Shown here piece after piece: positions 17,352 through 25,139 of a DNA stretch of 64,000 nt (within the stretch, counting starts at the first letter, position 1; every line of letters begins with the position of its first letter). The notes below the pieces were generated by a model. It searched no databases. It was not told where the DNA came from and saw only the letters and a list, made by a program, of their open reading frames with translations. The DNA lies in NCBI RefSeq assembly GCF_017874315.1, contig NZ_JAGGLG010000001.1:145030-209029 (forward strand). The letters are read 5' to 3'. The stretch comes from Symbiobacterium terraclitae. Its GTDB lineage: Bacteria; Bacillota; Sulfobacillia; Symbiobacteriales; Symbiobacteriaceae. A program made the position numbers and the translations under genes.

Positions 17352-18527
17352 ATGCGTCGTTTCGCGCTTCCGCTGCTCCTCCTGTGGCTTCTTTCCCTGC
17401 CGCTCCCGGCGCTGGCCGATGCGCCCGTGCGGCTCGTCATCAACGGCGTCGAGATCCGCCCGGACGTGCCGCCCATGATCCAGGACGGGCGGACGCTGGT
17501 GCCCATCCGATTCCTGGCCGAACCCTTGGGCTTCGCGGTCGCCTGGGACGGCGATACCGGCACCGTCACGCTCAGCGGGCCGAAGGTCATCCAGCTGACG
17601 GTGGGCAGGGATGAGGCCGTGGTGGACGGCGCCGCGGTGGTGCTGGACGCGCCGGCGGTGAACGTGGGCGGGCGGGTGCTGATCCCTCTGCGGTTCGTCG
17701 CCGAGCAGCTGGGCGCCGAGGTGGGCTGGGACGGCGAGAGCCGGACCGTGGCGGTGTCTGCGCCGTGGCTGCCTGCGGAGGCTGTGGTGAACCCGGCCGT
17801 CCTGGCCGCGCTGGGTGAGCCGGCCTGGCTGGTGGGCGGCCGCGCCTTCGGCGACTTCACCGTGACGATGGAGGTCCTGGGGGCCGAGTTGAGCGGCTCG
17901 GCCCAGTTCGACGCCTTCCGGGACGGCGAGGACTTCCTGGTCCTCGTCCGCATGCGTGCCGATGGCCTCGGGCTTGGGGCGCAGACGGGCGTGGCGACCG
18001 TCCGGGGCCGGACCTGGGTCCTCGGACGGGACGGGTCCTGGGAACCGCAGCCCCCGGAGGCGCCGGTCCAGGTGCCGATGCTCCCGGAGGACGGACTCGG
18101 TGCATCGCTGCGCGTCGGGCTGCTGCCCTTTGGCGCCGAGGCCCTCGCGAGCGCGCAGGTAAGCCGGGGCGAGGAGGTCGTGGACGGCGTCGTGTACGAC
18201 GTGACCACCGTCTCCCTGGACGAGGCGGCGGTGAGGGCATGGCTGGGAGAGGCGGCCGCCACGCTCGCAGATGCGGGATTTTCGGCGACCTTCTGGGCGG
18301 AGCGGGGAACCGGCCTGCTGAAGCGGGCCGACCTGGCCCTGCGGGCGGAGGACCCGCTGGGCACGGTGTTCCGGCTGCACGGGTCGCTGCACTTCGAGCC
18401 GTGGGCGCAGCCGATCCCGTTCCCGCCCGAGATCCTGGCCGAATCGCGCGCAGAAGCCCCCGGACGAGCGCCGGGGGCTTCGCATTGCGAGGGTGTTTCG
18501 GGCGCAGCAGGTCCCGGGTGTGCATGA
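17352..18527 (+). CDS. Secreted protein: copper-amine-oxidase-N-like stalk domain plus LolA-like domain
   Basis: A 391-residue exported protein from ATG 17352, behind GGAGAGGGG. A signal peptide (LLLWLLSLPLPALA) is followed by a copper amine oxidase N-terminal-like domain, about residues 25-140, with the paired motifs DGRTLVPIRFLAEPLG and GGRVLIPLRFVAEQLG. This is a common cell-surface module in Clostridia. Residues about 160-365 form a LolA-like domain ending FEPWAQPIPFPPEIL, homologous to those of the preceding gene. A strong hairpin lies inside the last 25 codons, so the natural end was probably earlier and the present tail may be read-through. Wall or matrix role inferred only. Confidence 0.78.
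   Translation: MRRFALPLLLLWLLSLPLPALADAPVRLVINGVEIRPDVPPMIQDGRTLVPIRFLAEPLGFAVAWDGDTGTVTLSGPKVIQLTVGRDEAVVDGAAVVLDAPAVNVGGRVLIPLRFVAEQLGAEVGWDGESRTVAVSAPWLPAEAVVNPAVLAALGEPAWLVGGRAFGDFTVTMEVLGAELSGSAQFDAFRDGEDFLVLVRMRADGLGLGAQTGVATVRGRTWVLGRDGSWEPQPPEAPVQVPMLPEDGLGASLRVGLLPFGAEALASAQVSRGEEVVDGVVYDVTTVSLDEAAVRAWLGEAAATLADAGFSATFWAERGTGLLKRADLALRAEDPLGTVFRLHGSLHFEPWAQPIPFPPEILAESRAEAPGRAPGASHCEGVSGAAGPGCA
18454..18480 (+). terminator. Terminator-like hairpin inside the 3' end of the secreted-protein gene
   Basis: AAGCCCCCGG (18454-18463) and a perfect complement (18471-18480) with a seven-base loop. It lies 45 bases before the annotated stop. Its position suggests that the original stop codon has been lost. 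Confidence 0.55.
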
Positions 18528-18584
18528 TGATCTGCAGGCCGTCGCTGGGAGATCCCCTTTGACAGCGCGTGGGAACGAGGGGCA

Positions 18585-18838
18585 TCACCATCGTCCACAA
18601 TCCGCCGGGTTCCCGGGCCACAGGGCCAGCAGGGGCAGGGCCGAGGCCAGGGGCCGCCGAAGAGGCCGAGCCCCCCGTTCACCTCGATCCGCAGTGGGCC
18701 CAGGGGCAGGACCGCCCTCCACCGGCTGGAAGGGTTTCCGTACCGGATCGTCGCCCCGCGGTTGCTGCGCGCGAAGCCCGCGAGGGCGTGGCCGAGTTCG
18801 TGGACGAAGGCGGCCGGGAAGAAGCCGAACGTTCCCAA
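18585..18838 (-). pseudogene. Remnant of an M50-type membrane metallopeptidase
   Basis: On the minus strand a fragment reads GTFGFFPAAFVHELGHALAG, which contains the zinc-binding HExxH of site-2-protease (M50) peptidases within a hydrophobic helix. It continues through RATIRYG-like and RIEVNGGLGLFGG strands. The next expected segment, GPLASALPLLALW, is found only in another frame before a stop near 18585. The piece is much shorter than a functional peptidase and no proper start is seen (only TTG). It is best read as a decayed and truncated gene between the secreted-protein gene and the DinB gene. Confidence 0.5.
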
Positions 18839-18930
18839 TCGGCCGGCCTGAGACCCTGCGGCGGTTCACCGCTCCCCCGTGCCCCGCACCCGCAGGCCTG
18901 CGGAAGGGCAAAGGCCGCAGGCAGCGCGGG

Positions 18931-19425
18931 CTACGACTCCGGCTTGAGAAAACGCTTGATGATCATGATCTGGCCGCAGTGCGATGCCATGTGGAAGGGC
19001 AGCAGCTTCAGGAAGAAGGGCACGGAGGTCGGGCGGTCCCCGATGGTCAGGGTGCGCTCAAGGTCAGCCGCCGTGAGCCCCTCCAGCACCTCCGTCAGGA
19101 AGGCCCTGGCCCGGTCGAGCTTCTCCGTCAGGGCGTCGGCGCTCTCGCCCGGGTCGGCGGCGGCGATCGGCCGGCCGCCGGGGGCAGGGGTGTACCGGTC
19201 CAGCAGGACGGCCTTGCGCAGGTCCTCGGGGGCACGGCGGCCGGACAGCAGTTCCCCGATGGTGACCTCCGTGGCCGCCATGTGCAGCACCAGGGTCGCC
19301 GCGCTGTTGGCCAGGCCGGGCGGGACGAACTCCAGCTGCTGGGGAGTGAGCCCGCGGATGGCGTTCTTCACGGACCGGAGCGCGAAAGCAAGCTGGTCGG
19401 AACAGGCTTGTGCCTCGGCGATCAT
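18931..19425 (-). CDS. DinB-family protein
   Basis: A 164-residue four-helix-bundle protein of the DinB/YfiT superfamily. ATG 19425 follows AAAGGAGGT at ideal spacing. Two of the usual metal-binding histidines are visible, in LVLHMAATE near residue 47 and in PFHMASHCGQI near residue 145, the second of which supplies a further His. Members are metal-dependent thiol S-transferases using bacillithiol or similar thiols, or are of unknown activity. The name comes from DNA-damage induction in Bacillus, but no LexA box is seen here. Transcribed against its neighbours. Confidence 0.88.
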   Translation of the reverse strand: MIAEAQACSDQLAFALRSVKNAIRGLTPQQLEFVPPGLANSAATLVLHMAATEVTIGELLSGRRAPEDLRKAVLLDRYTPAPGGRPIAAADPGESADALTEKLDRARAFLTEVLEGLTAADLERTLTIGDRPTSVPFFLKLLPFHMASHCGQIMIIKRFLKPES

Positions 19426-19684
19426 GTCGTCAACCTCCTTTGATATTGCAGAGGATTCGGCGGGTTCCGCCGATTTCCTCCGCTGGTCTGTCGCCCACGT
19501 GCACCCGCAGGCGCGGACTTCCACCGCAGACGGGCGCGCCGGGCAGGGCGCACTGCTTGCGCCCGGGCACCCGCGGTGGGCCGGCACGTCATCGACGGCC
19601 GGGCGGTTGGACATACTGAGACTCTGCGAGGCGCCGCGGTTGCCGGGGCGGCGCCCACGAGCAAGGCGCAGAGGAGGGAGTAAG

Positions 19685-20137
19685 GTGGACCTCATTCCGT
19701 GGAATCCCTTTCGCGAGCTGGAGCGCGTGCGGTCGCCCCTGGACCGCCTCTTCACGGACCCCGTGTTCGGAACGGGGATGACCTTCGGGGGTGCGCTGAA
19801 CGCCTTCCCTGTCGAGGTCGTGGAGCAGGGCGGCGACGTGGTGGTGCGCTGCGAGCTGGCCGGCATCGATCCGGAAGAGGTGGACGTGCGGATCACCGAC
19901 CAGGGCGTGACGATCCGGGGCGAGCGGAAGGCCGAGGAGACGGGGCGGCAGGGCGGCACCTACCGCACCGAGCGCTTCTACGGCACCTTCAGCCGCACGG
20001 TCGGCTTCCCGGTGCCGGTGGACAGCGACCAGGCGACGGCCACCTTCCGCCACGGCCTGCTGGAGGTCCGGGCGCCGAAGCGGAACCCCGACGCGGGGCG
20101 GGACGGGCGCAAGCTCAACATCGACACGGTGCACTGA
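19685..20137 (+). CDS. Small heat-shock protein, Hsp20 family
   Basis: A 150-residue alpha-crystallin-type chaperone. The N-terminal arm MDLIPWNPFRELERV is characteristic. The alpha-crystallin domain spans about residues 40-135 (VVRCELAGIDPEEVDVRI, GERKAEE, ERFYGTFSRTV, ATFRHGLLEVRAPK). GTG 19685 follows AGAGGAGGG. It forms large oligomers that hold unfolding proteins under heat stress. No CIRCE element is visible in the 258 bases upstream, only a short CGGCGG/CCGCCG hairpin near 19462. Confidence 0.95.
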   Translation: MDLIPWNPFRELERVRSPLDRLFTDPVFGTGMTFGGALNAFPVEVVEQGGDVVVRCELAGIDPEEVDVRITDQGVTIRGERKAEETGRQGGTYRTERFYGTFSRTVGFPVPVDSDQATATFRHGLLEVRAPKRNPDAGRDGRKLNIDTVH

Positions 20138-20141
20138 TGAG

Positions 20142-20178
20142 GGACCGGGGCCGGCATCGCCCCCGGTCCTTTTCCTTT
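20142..20178 (+). terminator. Terminator of the hsp20 gene
   Basis: GGACCGGGG (20142-20150) pairs with CCCCGGTCC (20161-20169) and is followed by TTTTCCTTT. Confidence 0.85.
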
Positions 20179-20302
20179 CCCGGAGCAAAACCCGCCGGAA
20201 CACCCGCCAGCCCTGAAACGTCCAATACATCCGATAAGTGCGTTGCGCCCGGCGACCGGGAGTGGGGCCAGGAGAGCGGGGCAACAGGGGACGGGGGATG
20301 GG

Positions 20303-21256
20303 ATGAGCCCGGTTCATGGTCGGAGGCTGCTGGGCGATCTGCTGGTCATCGCCGGCGCCTCACTGTGGGGGACCCTCGGAATCGTCGTGAAGTCGCTGTA
20401 CGAGAGCGGACTCTCCACCGAGGTCATCGTCACGGTGCGGGCGACGCTGGCCACGGTGCTGCTTCTCGCGCTGCTGGGCACGATCCGGCCGGCGCTGCTG
20501 CGCGTTCACCTCAGGGATGTGCCCCTGTTCGCCCTCTACGGGCTGGTGAGTGTGGCCGCGTTCAACCTGCTGTACTTTGCCACGATCCAGCGCCTCTCGG
20601 TGGCTGCCGCGGCGGTGCTGATGTACACGGCGCCCGCCTTCGTCGCCGTCGCGTCCTATCTGACGCTGGGTGAGCCGCTCACCCGGACCAAGGTGACGGC
20701 GCTGGTGCTCACCCTGGTCGGCTGCGCCCTGGTGGCCCGGGCGTACGAGCCCGACACCTTCAGGGGCCAGGCCCTGGGCCTGCTCACCGGGCTGGGGTCC
20801 GGGTTCACCTACGGGATGTACTCGGTCTTCGGCAAGCACGCTCTGAAGCGGTACAAGACCTGGACCGTGCAGGTCTACGCGCTGGCGGCCGGCGCCCTGC
20901 CCCTGCTCCTGCTGTACGGGCGGGAGGCCGCCGTCACCGTGGTCCGCTCCCCGCAGGGGATTCCCGGGCTGCTCTACCTGGCCCTCGTGACGACGCTGGG
21001 TGCCTACGGCCTCTACCTGGCCGGGCTGCAGCGGGTGGAGGCCAGCCGGGCGAGCATCATCTCGACCATCGAACCCGTCATCGCCGCCCTGCTCGGGTTC
21101 TGGGTGTTGCACGAGTCCCTGAGCCTCGCCCAGGTCGCGGGCATCGTGCTCGTGCTGGTCAGCGCAATCGTCCTGAACCTGCCGGCGGAGACGTCCGGTG
21201 CGGCGGCCGAAGGGGGAGGGGCCGCCGCAGACGGCGGCAGCGTGAGCGGAGACTAA
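20303..21256 (+). CDS. EamA/DMT-family transporter
   Basis: A 317-residue membrane protein with about ten spans arranged as two EamA repeats (about residues 10-140 and 150-285). Typical features are ASLWGTLGIVVKSLYESGLS at the start of repeat 1, GSGFTYGMYSVFGKHALKR at the start of repeat 2, and the signature near IISTIEPVIAALLGFWVLHE, which closes the family's second repeat. Likely an exporter of a metabolite or amino acid; substrate unknown. ATG 20303 lies behind GGGGGATGGG. A hairpin shared with the convergent gene follows. Confidence 0.93.
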   Translation: MSPVHGRRLLGDLLVIAGASLWGTLGIVVKSLYESGLSTEVIVTVRATLATVLLLALLGTIRPALLRVHLRDVPLFALYGLVSVAAFNLLYFATIQRLSVAAAAVLMYTAPAFVAVASYLTLGEPLTRTKVTALVLTLVGCALVARAYEPDTFRGQALGLLTGLGSGFTYGMYSVFGKHALKRYKTWTVQVYALAAGALPLLLLYGREAAVTVVRSPQGIPGLLYLALVTTLGAYGLYLAGLQRVEASRASIISTIEPVIAALLGFWVLHESLSLAQVAGIVLVLVSAIVLNLPAETSGAAAEGGGAAADGGSVSGD

Positions 21257-21266
21257 CCATCATGCA

Positions 21267-21296
21267 GGGACCGGGGCTGAGGTCAGCCCCGGTCCC
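21267..21296. terminator. Bidirectional hairpin between convergent genes
   Basis: GGGACCGGGGCTG at 21267-21279 and a perfect complement at 21284-21296, overlapping the stop codon of the minus-strand gene. No long T-run on either side. Confidence 0.65.
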
Positions 21297-21678
21297 CCGC
21301 ATCCAGCAGGCTCGGGAGGGTCGGCAGCACCAGCGAGGTCTCGGGCGCGAAGAGCTCGCCCTCCCACCCCGGCTCCCGGTAGAGGGGAAAGGGGGAGAGC
21401 ACCAGGGTCCGGCCCCGCACCAGGGCGGCGATGAGCTGGTTGTGCACGCCGTCCACGAGGGCGATCCGCAGGGGGGCTGCGCCCTCGTAGACCACCTCGA
21501 GCACGTGCGCCCGCTGCTCGGGTGCGAAGCGCCAGGCGGCCTCGTAGGCGGTGGGCCGGTCGGCCAGGAGCGCGAGCAGGGACTCCGTCCAGCCGGGGCA
21601 GTAGATGGCGACGGCCTGCCGGGCCGGGCCGCTGAACTCGGCGGCCTGGGTGGGCAGGTGCACGGGCGAATCTGTCAT
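21283..21678 (-). CDS. Hypothetical protein (131 aa)
   Basis: A soluble 131-residue protein from ATG 21678 with AAGGAGAA upstream. No domain recognised. It contains short strands and helices (RQAVAIYCPGWTESLLALLA, VLEVVYEGAAPLRIALVDGV), no membrane segment, and a single cysteine. It follows the histidine phosphatase gene on the same strand after 227 bases. Real by ribosome site and composition; function unknown. Confidence 0.65.
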   Translation of the reverse strand: MTDSPVHLPTQAAEFSGPARQAVAIYCPGWTESLLALLADRPTAYEAAWRFAPEQRAHVLEVVYEGAAPLRIALVDGVHNQLIAALVRGRTLVLSPFPLYREPGWEGELFAPETSLVLPTLPSLLDAGDRG

Positions 21679-21703
21679 GGCGTCTTCTCCTTGACGGGGC
21701 CGG

Positions 21704-21793
21704 ATGAGGGCTTCGCTTGGTCGGTCGGTTCTGTCTGCCCTAGGTTTTGCCATTCTGGTGTACCTGTACTTCATGGTGGCGATCATCCGGTAG
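21704..21793 (+). CDS. Candidate 29-aa membrane peptide
   Basis: A short frame from ATG 21704 encodes a 29-residue peptide. A basic N-terminus (MRASLGR) precedes a single hydrophobic helix (SALGFAILVYLYFMVAII) ending in Arg, the usual shape of bacterial single-span microproteins. GACGGGG lies about six bases upstream as a weak ribosome site. It lies opposite the spacer between two minus-strand genes. Such a frame can arise by chance, so confidence is low. Confidence 0.25.
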   Translation: MRASLGRSVLSALGFAILVYLYFMVAIIR

Positions 21794-21905
21794 CACGGTG
21801 GCGCAGACGCCTGGTCCGGGCCGCGCACGTCGCACACCGAACAGAGAGACATCCTGTAAGCGGCAGGGCGGGGCCGTCGCTTCCTTGCCGTGTTGTTGAA
21901 TCCGA

Positions 21906-22442
21906 CTACAGGTCTGACGAAGGCAATTGGTAAACGGTGTGCTCCCCGCAGGCCACGGACCGCCCCGTCAGCGCCTCGATGACGGTGCCGTGGCAGACGA
22001 CGATGGTGTGATCCTGGTCCGAGTACCGGTGCAGCACGTCCAGAACCCGCCGGCGCACCTGCGACAGCGGCTCCCAGCCGCGCGGCTGACCCTCCGGCCA
22101 CTCGCCGCCGCAGCGGGCCATTTCCGCCGCGGCGGCCAGCGCGACGGCACTGGAATCGTAGGCCTGAGTCAGGTCCGGAAGCCACTCGTGCAGGTCGAAC
22201 TCCACGGCGAGGGGCAGGTCGAGGGCCCGGCTGATGACGGCGGCGGTCTGCAGCGCCCGCGTCAGGGGCGAGGAGAGCACCAGGCGGGCCGGAGCGTGGC
22301 GCAGGCGGTCGGCGGCTGCCCCGGCCTCGGTGACGCCCCGCGGCGAAAGGGGAACCCAGTCGCGCATGCCGCCCCGGAGCCGGCGCGCCTCCGCGAGGTC
22401 GTAGCGGGCGGTGCCGTGCCTGACGAGTATGAACGTCGCGAT
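21906..22442 (-). CDS. Histidine phosphatase (phosphoglycerate-mutase-like) with apparent ATC start
   Basis: A 178-residue histidine-phosphatase-superfamily enzyme. The catalytic RHG lies at the very N-terminus (ATFILVRHGTARYDLAEARR). The first canonical start codon, ATG 22367, is downstream of it and would remove the phospho-accepting His. In frame upstream there is a TGA five codons before an ATC at 22440-22442, and no ATG, GTG or TTG lies between the TGA and the RHG. GAGGAGGG lies six bases before that ATC. The rest of the fold is normal: SSPLTRALQTA, the acidic LHEWLPD, and VVCHGTVIEAL with the second catalytic His. Substrate unknown. Either the start is non-canonical or a base is wrong. 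Confidence 0.8.
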   Translation of the reverse strand: MATFILVRHGTARYDLAEARRLRGGMRDWVPLSPRGVTEAGAAADRLRHAPARLVLSSPLTRALQTAAVISRALDLPLAVEFDLHEWLPDLTQAYDSSAVALAAAAEMARCGGEWPEGQPRGWEPLSQVRRRVLDVLHRYSDQDHTIVVCHGTVIEALTGRSVACGEHTVYQLPSSDL

Positions 22443-22572
22443 CGCAAACCCTCCTCAAGTGCAGTGACTCCCCGGCAGATTCGCCCCCACCGGTGCATCA
22501 TCCTCCCCTGGCGCCCCGCACGGCCAGGGCCTGGGGGCGCTCACACCCGCAGAAATCCGTCAACGGAAACGC

Positions 22573-22601
22573 TTGCCTCCGCGTGCGAGTCATGCCACAA
22601 T
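22573..22601 (+). promoter_or_regulatory. Promoter before the membrane-anchored protein gene
   Basis: TTGCCT (22573-22578), 17 bases, CACAAT (22596-22601), with TGC directly before the -10 giving an extended -10 element. Confidence 0.5.
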
Positions 22602-22641
22602 GTGACGGTGGGGATATTCCCTGGAGGAGTGAACAATCGCA

Positions 22642-23112
22642 GTGTTTACCTGGTGGCAATGGCTTCTCATCGTGCTGGCCGGCCTCGGCGTCGGCTTCTT
22701 TATCCTCATCCAGACCCCGTGGTTCAAGGTTCGGAAGTACGCAATGGACCTGAAGCGCATCTACGACAAGCACAAGCTCCAGGAGAAGGCCGAGCAGGCG
22801 CAGGCCCTCGGTCAGAACCCCAACCAGAACCCGGTGCTCCTGCGCAAGCCGCTGCGAGAGCTGATCTCCACATACGAGGCGCTCATCGCCGACATGAACA
22901 AGCTCAAGGTCCCCGCCAAGGCGCAGACGCTCCACGAACTCTCCGTCAACGCCGCAAAGGAGTCGCTGGCGATGTACCAGATGGCCGCCGTCGGCGGCTT
23001 CCGCCAGAAGGCGCTTCTGGAGCGGCACAAGAAGGTCCAGCGGATGCAGGAGCAGATCCAGGCGGAGATGGAAAAGCTATACGGCAAGCCCAAGGAGCCC
23101 AAGAAGAAGTAA
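22642..23112 (+). CDS. Membrane-anchored coiled-coil hypothetical protein
   Basis: A 156-residue protein with one N-terminal span (WQWLLIVLAGLGVGFFILI) followed by a long, charged, mostly helical region (LQEKAEQAQALGQ, RKPLRELISTYEALIADMNK, LERHKKVQRMQEQIQAEMEK) and a Lys-rich end (KPKEPKKK). The body is probably cytoplasmic. GTG 22642 is the first usable start; GGAGGAG lies about 13 bases upstream, a long spacing. It precedes mutL by 80 bases and may be transcribed with it. No family recognised. Confidence 0.75.
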   Translation: MFTWWQWLLIVLAGLGVGFFILIQTPWFKVRKYAMDLKRIYDKHKLQEKAEQAQALGQNPNQNPVLLRKPLRELISTYEALIADMNKLKVPAKAQTLHELSVNAAKESLAMYQMAAVGGFRQKALLERHKKVQRMQEQIQAEMEKLYGKPKEPKKK

Positions 23113-23192
23113 GCCCAGCGGCGGCGGCCTCCGGCGTGGAGGGCGCCGCCGAACTGTAAGCGGTCCTCTGCAGCCGCGTCGGAGGTGACCCC

Positions 23193-25139
23193 ATGGCACG
23201 GATTCACCTGCTAGACGAACAGACCGCCAACCAGATCGCCGCCGGCGAGGTGGTGGAGCGGCCGGCCAGCGTGGTGAAGGAGCTGGTCGAGAACGCCCTG
23301 GACGCGGGGGCGAAGCGCATCGTCGTCGAGGTGAGCGGCGGCGGGCGCGACCTGGTGCGGGTCAGCGACGACGGCTCCGGCATGCTGCCCGAGGACGCCA
23401 GGCTGGCCCTGCAGCGGCACGCCACCTCCAAGATCCGCACCGCCGACGACCTCTCCTGCATCACCACCATGGGCTTCCGCGGCGAGGCGCTGCCCTCCAT
23501 CGCCGCCGTCGCCCAGTTCGAGCTGGTCACCCGTCCCCACGACCAGCTGGCAGGCTACCGCATCGTCGTGGAGGGCGGGCAGATCACCGAGGCGGGCGAG
23601 CACGGCTGCCCAGCCGGCACCCGGGTGACGGTGCGCAACCTCTTCTACAACGTCCCTGCCCGGCTGAAGTACCTGAAGACCAACGCCACGGAGATGGGCC
23701 AGATCGGCGACATGCTCACCCGGCTCGCCCTGGCCAACCCGGACGTGGCCTTCCGCTTCCACAGCGGCCAGGTCCAGGTGTTCGCCACCCCGGGCAACGG
23801 CGACCTGATGGGGGCCATCACCGCGCTCCTGGGCCGCGAGGTGGCCAAGGAGCTGATCCCCGTCGACTACCGGGACGACGCCGCCCGGGTCTGGGGCTAC
23901 ATCGGCCGCCCGTCCATCGCCCGGGCCGGGCGCAACCACCAGTACTTCTTCGTCAACCGGCGCGCCATCCGCACCATCGGCGCCCGCTACGCCCTGGAGG
24001 AGGCCTACGCCCACCTGCTGCCGGGCGGGCGCTATCCGGTTTGCATCCTCTTCATCGAGGTGGAGCCCCGGGAGGTGGACGTGAACGTGCACCCCACCAA
24101 GGCCGAGGTCCGCTTCGAGCGGGACCGGGAGGTGCGGGCCGCCGTCTACAAGGCCGCGCGCCAGGGGCTGGGCGGGGCGCTCCTGATCCCCGGCACCGAG
24201 ATCACCGCCGACGGCGAGGTACAGGTGCCGGACCGGGCCGCCGAGAAGGCTGCCATCCAGCGCGGATGGGTGCCCCCGGGGGCCCGCCGCCCCGGCGAGG
24301 GGGGCGGGCGCGCCGCACCCCCGCCGTGGCAGGCCGGCGGAGCGCAGACAGCGCGGAGTAGCGCCGCCGAGACTGCGGCACCCTACGGGGGACGAAGCGC
24401 GGCGCCTCCGGAAAGCTGGGGCCCCGCGCCGCTCCCTGCCGGCGGCCTGCAGTCGATCCTGGCCGACCGGGCGGCCGGCGAGGTCGCCGCCACAGGGATT
24501 ACTCAGGTGACGCAGGCGATCCTGGTTCCCCACCCCACGGACCCGGCGGGGCTGATCCGGGCCCTGCGTCCGCTGGGGCAGATCCACCGCTCCTACATCG
24601 CCTGCGACGGGCCGGAGGGGCTGTACCTCATCGACCAGCACGCCGCGCACGAGCGCATCTTCTTCGAACGGCTCTACCGCGCTGCGGAGGAGGCGGAGGC
24701 GGCGGTGCAGCCGCTCCTCTTCCCGATCACCCTCGACCTCACCCCGGCGCAGATGGCGCTGTGGCAGGAGAACGCCGCGATCTTCGCGGAGAGCGGGTTC
24801 GAGGCCGAGCCCTTCGGCGGCAGCACCCTGCTGATCCAGGGCGTTCCGGCCGGTCTGGGGCCCGACCACGTCGCACGCCTGGTCTCCGACTTCCTGGACC
24901 GCCTCCAGGAGGAGCGGATCGCGCCCGGCACGTCCGTCACCGACCGGCGGCGGCGGGTCGTGGCGGCCATGGCGGCGTGCAAGGCGGCCATCAAGGCGCG
25001 GGACGCCCTGCAGCCGGAGGACATCGCCGCGCTCCTCTCCGACCTCGCGGCCTGCGAGTCGCCGGCCACCTGCCCCCACGGGCGGCCGACGATCATCTGC
25101 GTGCCGGTGGAGGAACTGGAGAAGAGGTTCAAGCGATGA
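23193..25139 (+). CDS. mutL: DNA mismatch repair protein MutL (endonuclease type)
   Basis: A 648-residue GHKL ATPase. N-terminal motifs are ELVENALDAGAKRI, VSDDGSGM, RHATSKI and GFRGEALPSIA. A poorly conserved Pro/Ala/Gly-rich linker spans about residues 345-420. The C-terminal domain has the metal-binding endonuclease motif DQHAAHERIFFE, plus ACKAAIKARD and CPHGRP, so this MutL is expected to nick DNA itself, as in organisms without MutH. ATG 23193 follows GGAGGTGA. Its stop overlaps miaA (ATGA). It partners with MutS, encoded at 12795-15422. Confidence 0.97.
   Translation: MARIHLLDEQTANQIAAGEVVERPASVVKELVENALDAGAKRIVVEVSGGGRDLVRVSDDGSGMLPEDARLALQRHATSKIRTADDLSCITTMGFRGEALPSIAAVAQFELVTRPHDQLAGYRIVVEGGQITEAGEHGCPAGTRVTVRNLFYNVPARLKYLKTNATEMGQIGDMLTRLALANPDVAFRFHSGQVQVFATPGNGDLMGAITALLGREVAKELIPVDYRDDAARVWGYIGRPSIARAGRNHQYFFVNRRAIRTIGARYALEEAYAHLLPGGRYPVCILFIEVEPREVDVNVHPTKAEVRFERDREVRAAVYKAARQGLGGALLIPGTEITADGEVQVPDRAAEKAAIQRGWVPPGARRPGEGGGRAAPPPWQAGGAQTARSSAAETAAPYGGRSAAPPESWGPAPLPAGGLQSILADRAAGEVAATGITQVTQAILVPHPTDPAGLIRALRPLGQIHRSYIACDGPEGLYLIDQHAAHERIFFERLYRAAEEAEAAVQPLLFPITLDLTPAQMALWQENAAIFAESGFEAEPFGGSTLLIQGVPAGLGPDHVARLVSDFLDRLQEERIAPGTSVTDRRRRVVAAMAACKAAIKARDALQPEDIAALLSDLAACESPATCPHGRPTIICVPVEELEKRFKR

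Noticed and set aside
22624..22642. ATC three codons downstream of GGAGGAG as start of the membrane-anchored coiled-coil protein
   Set aside because: A GTG two codons later gives a normal start, so a non-canonical codon is not required here, unlike the histidine phosphatase.
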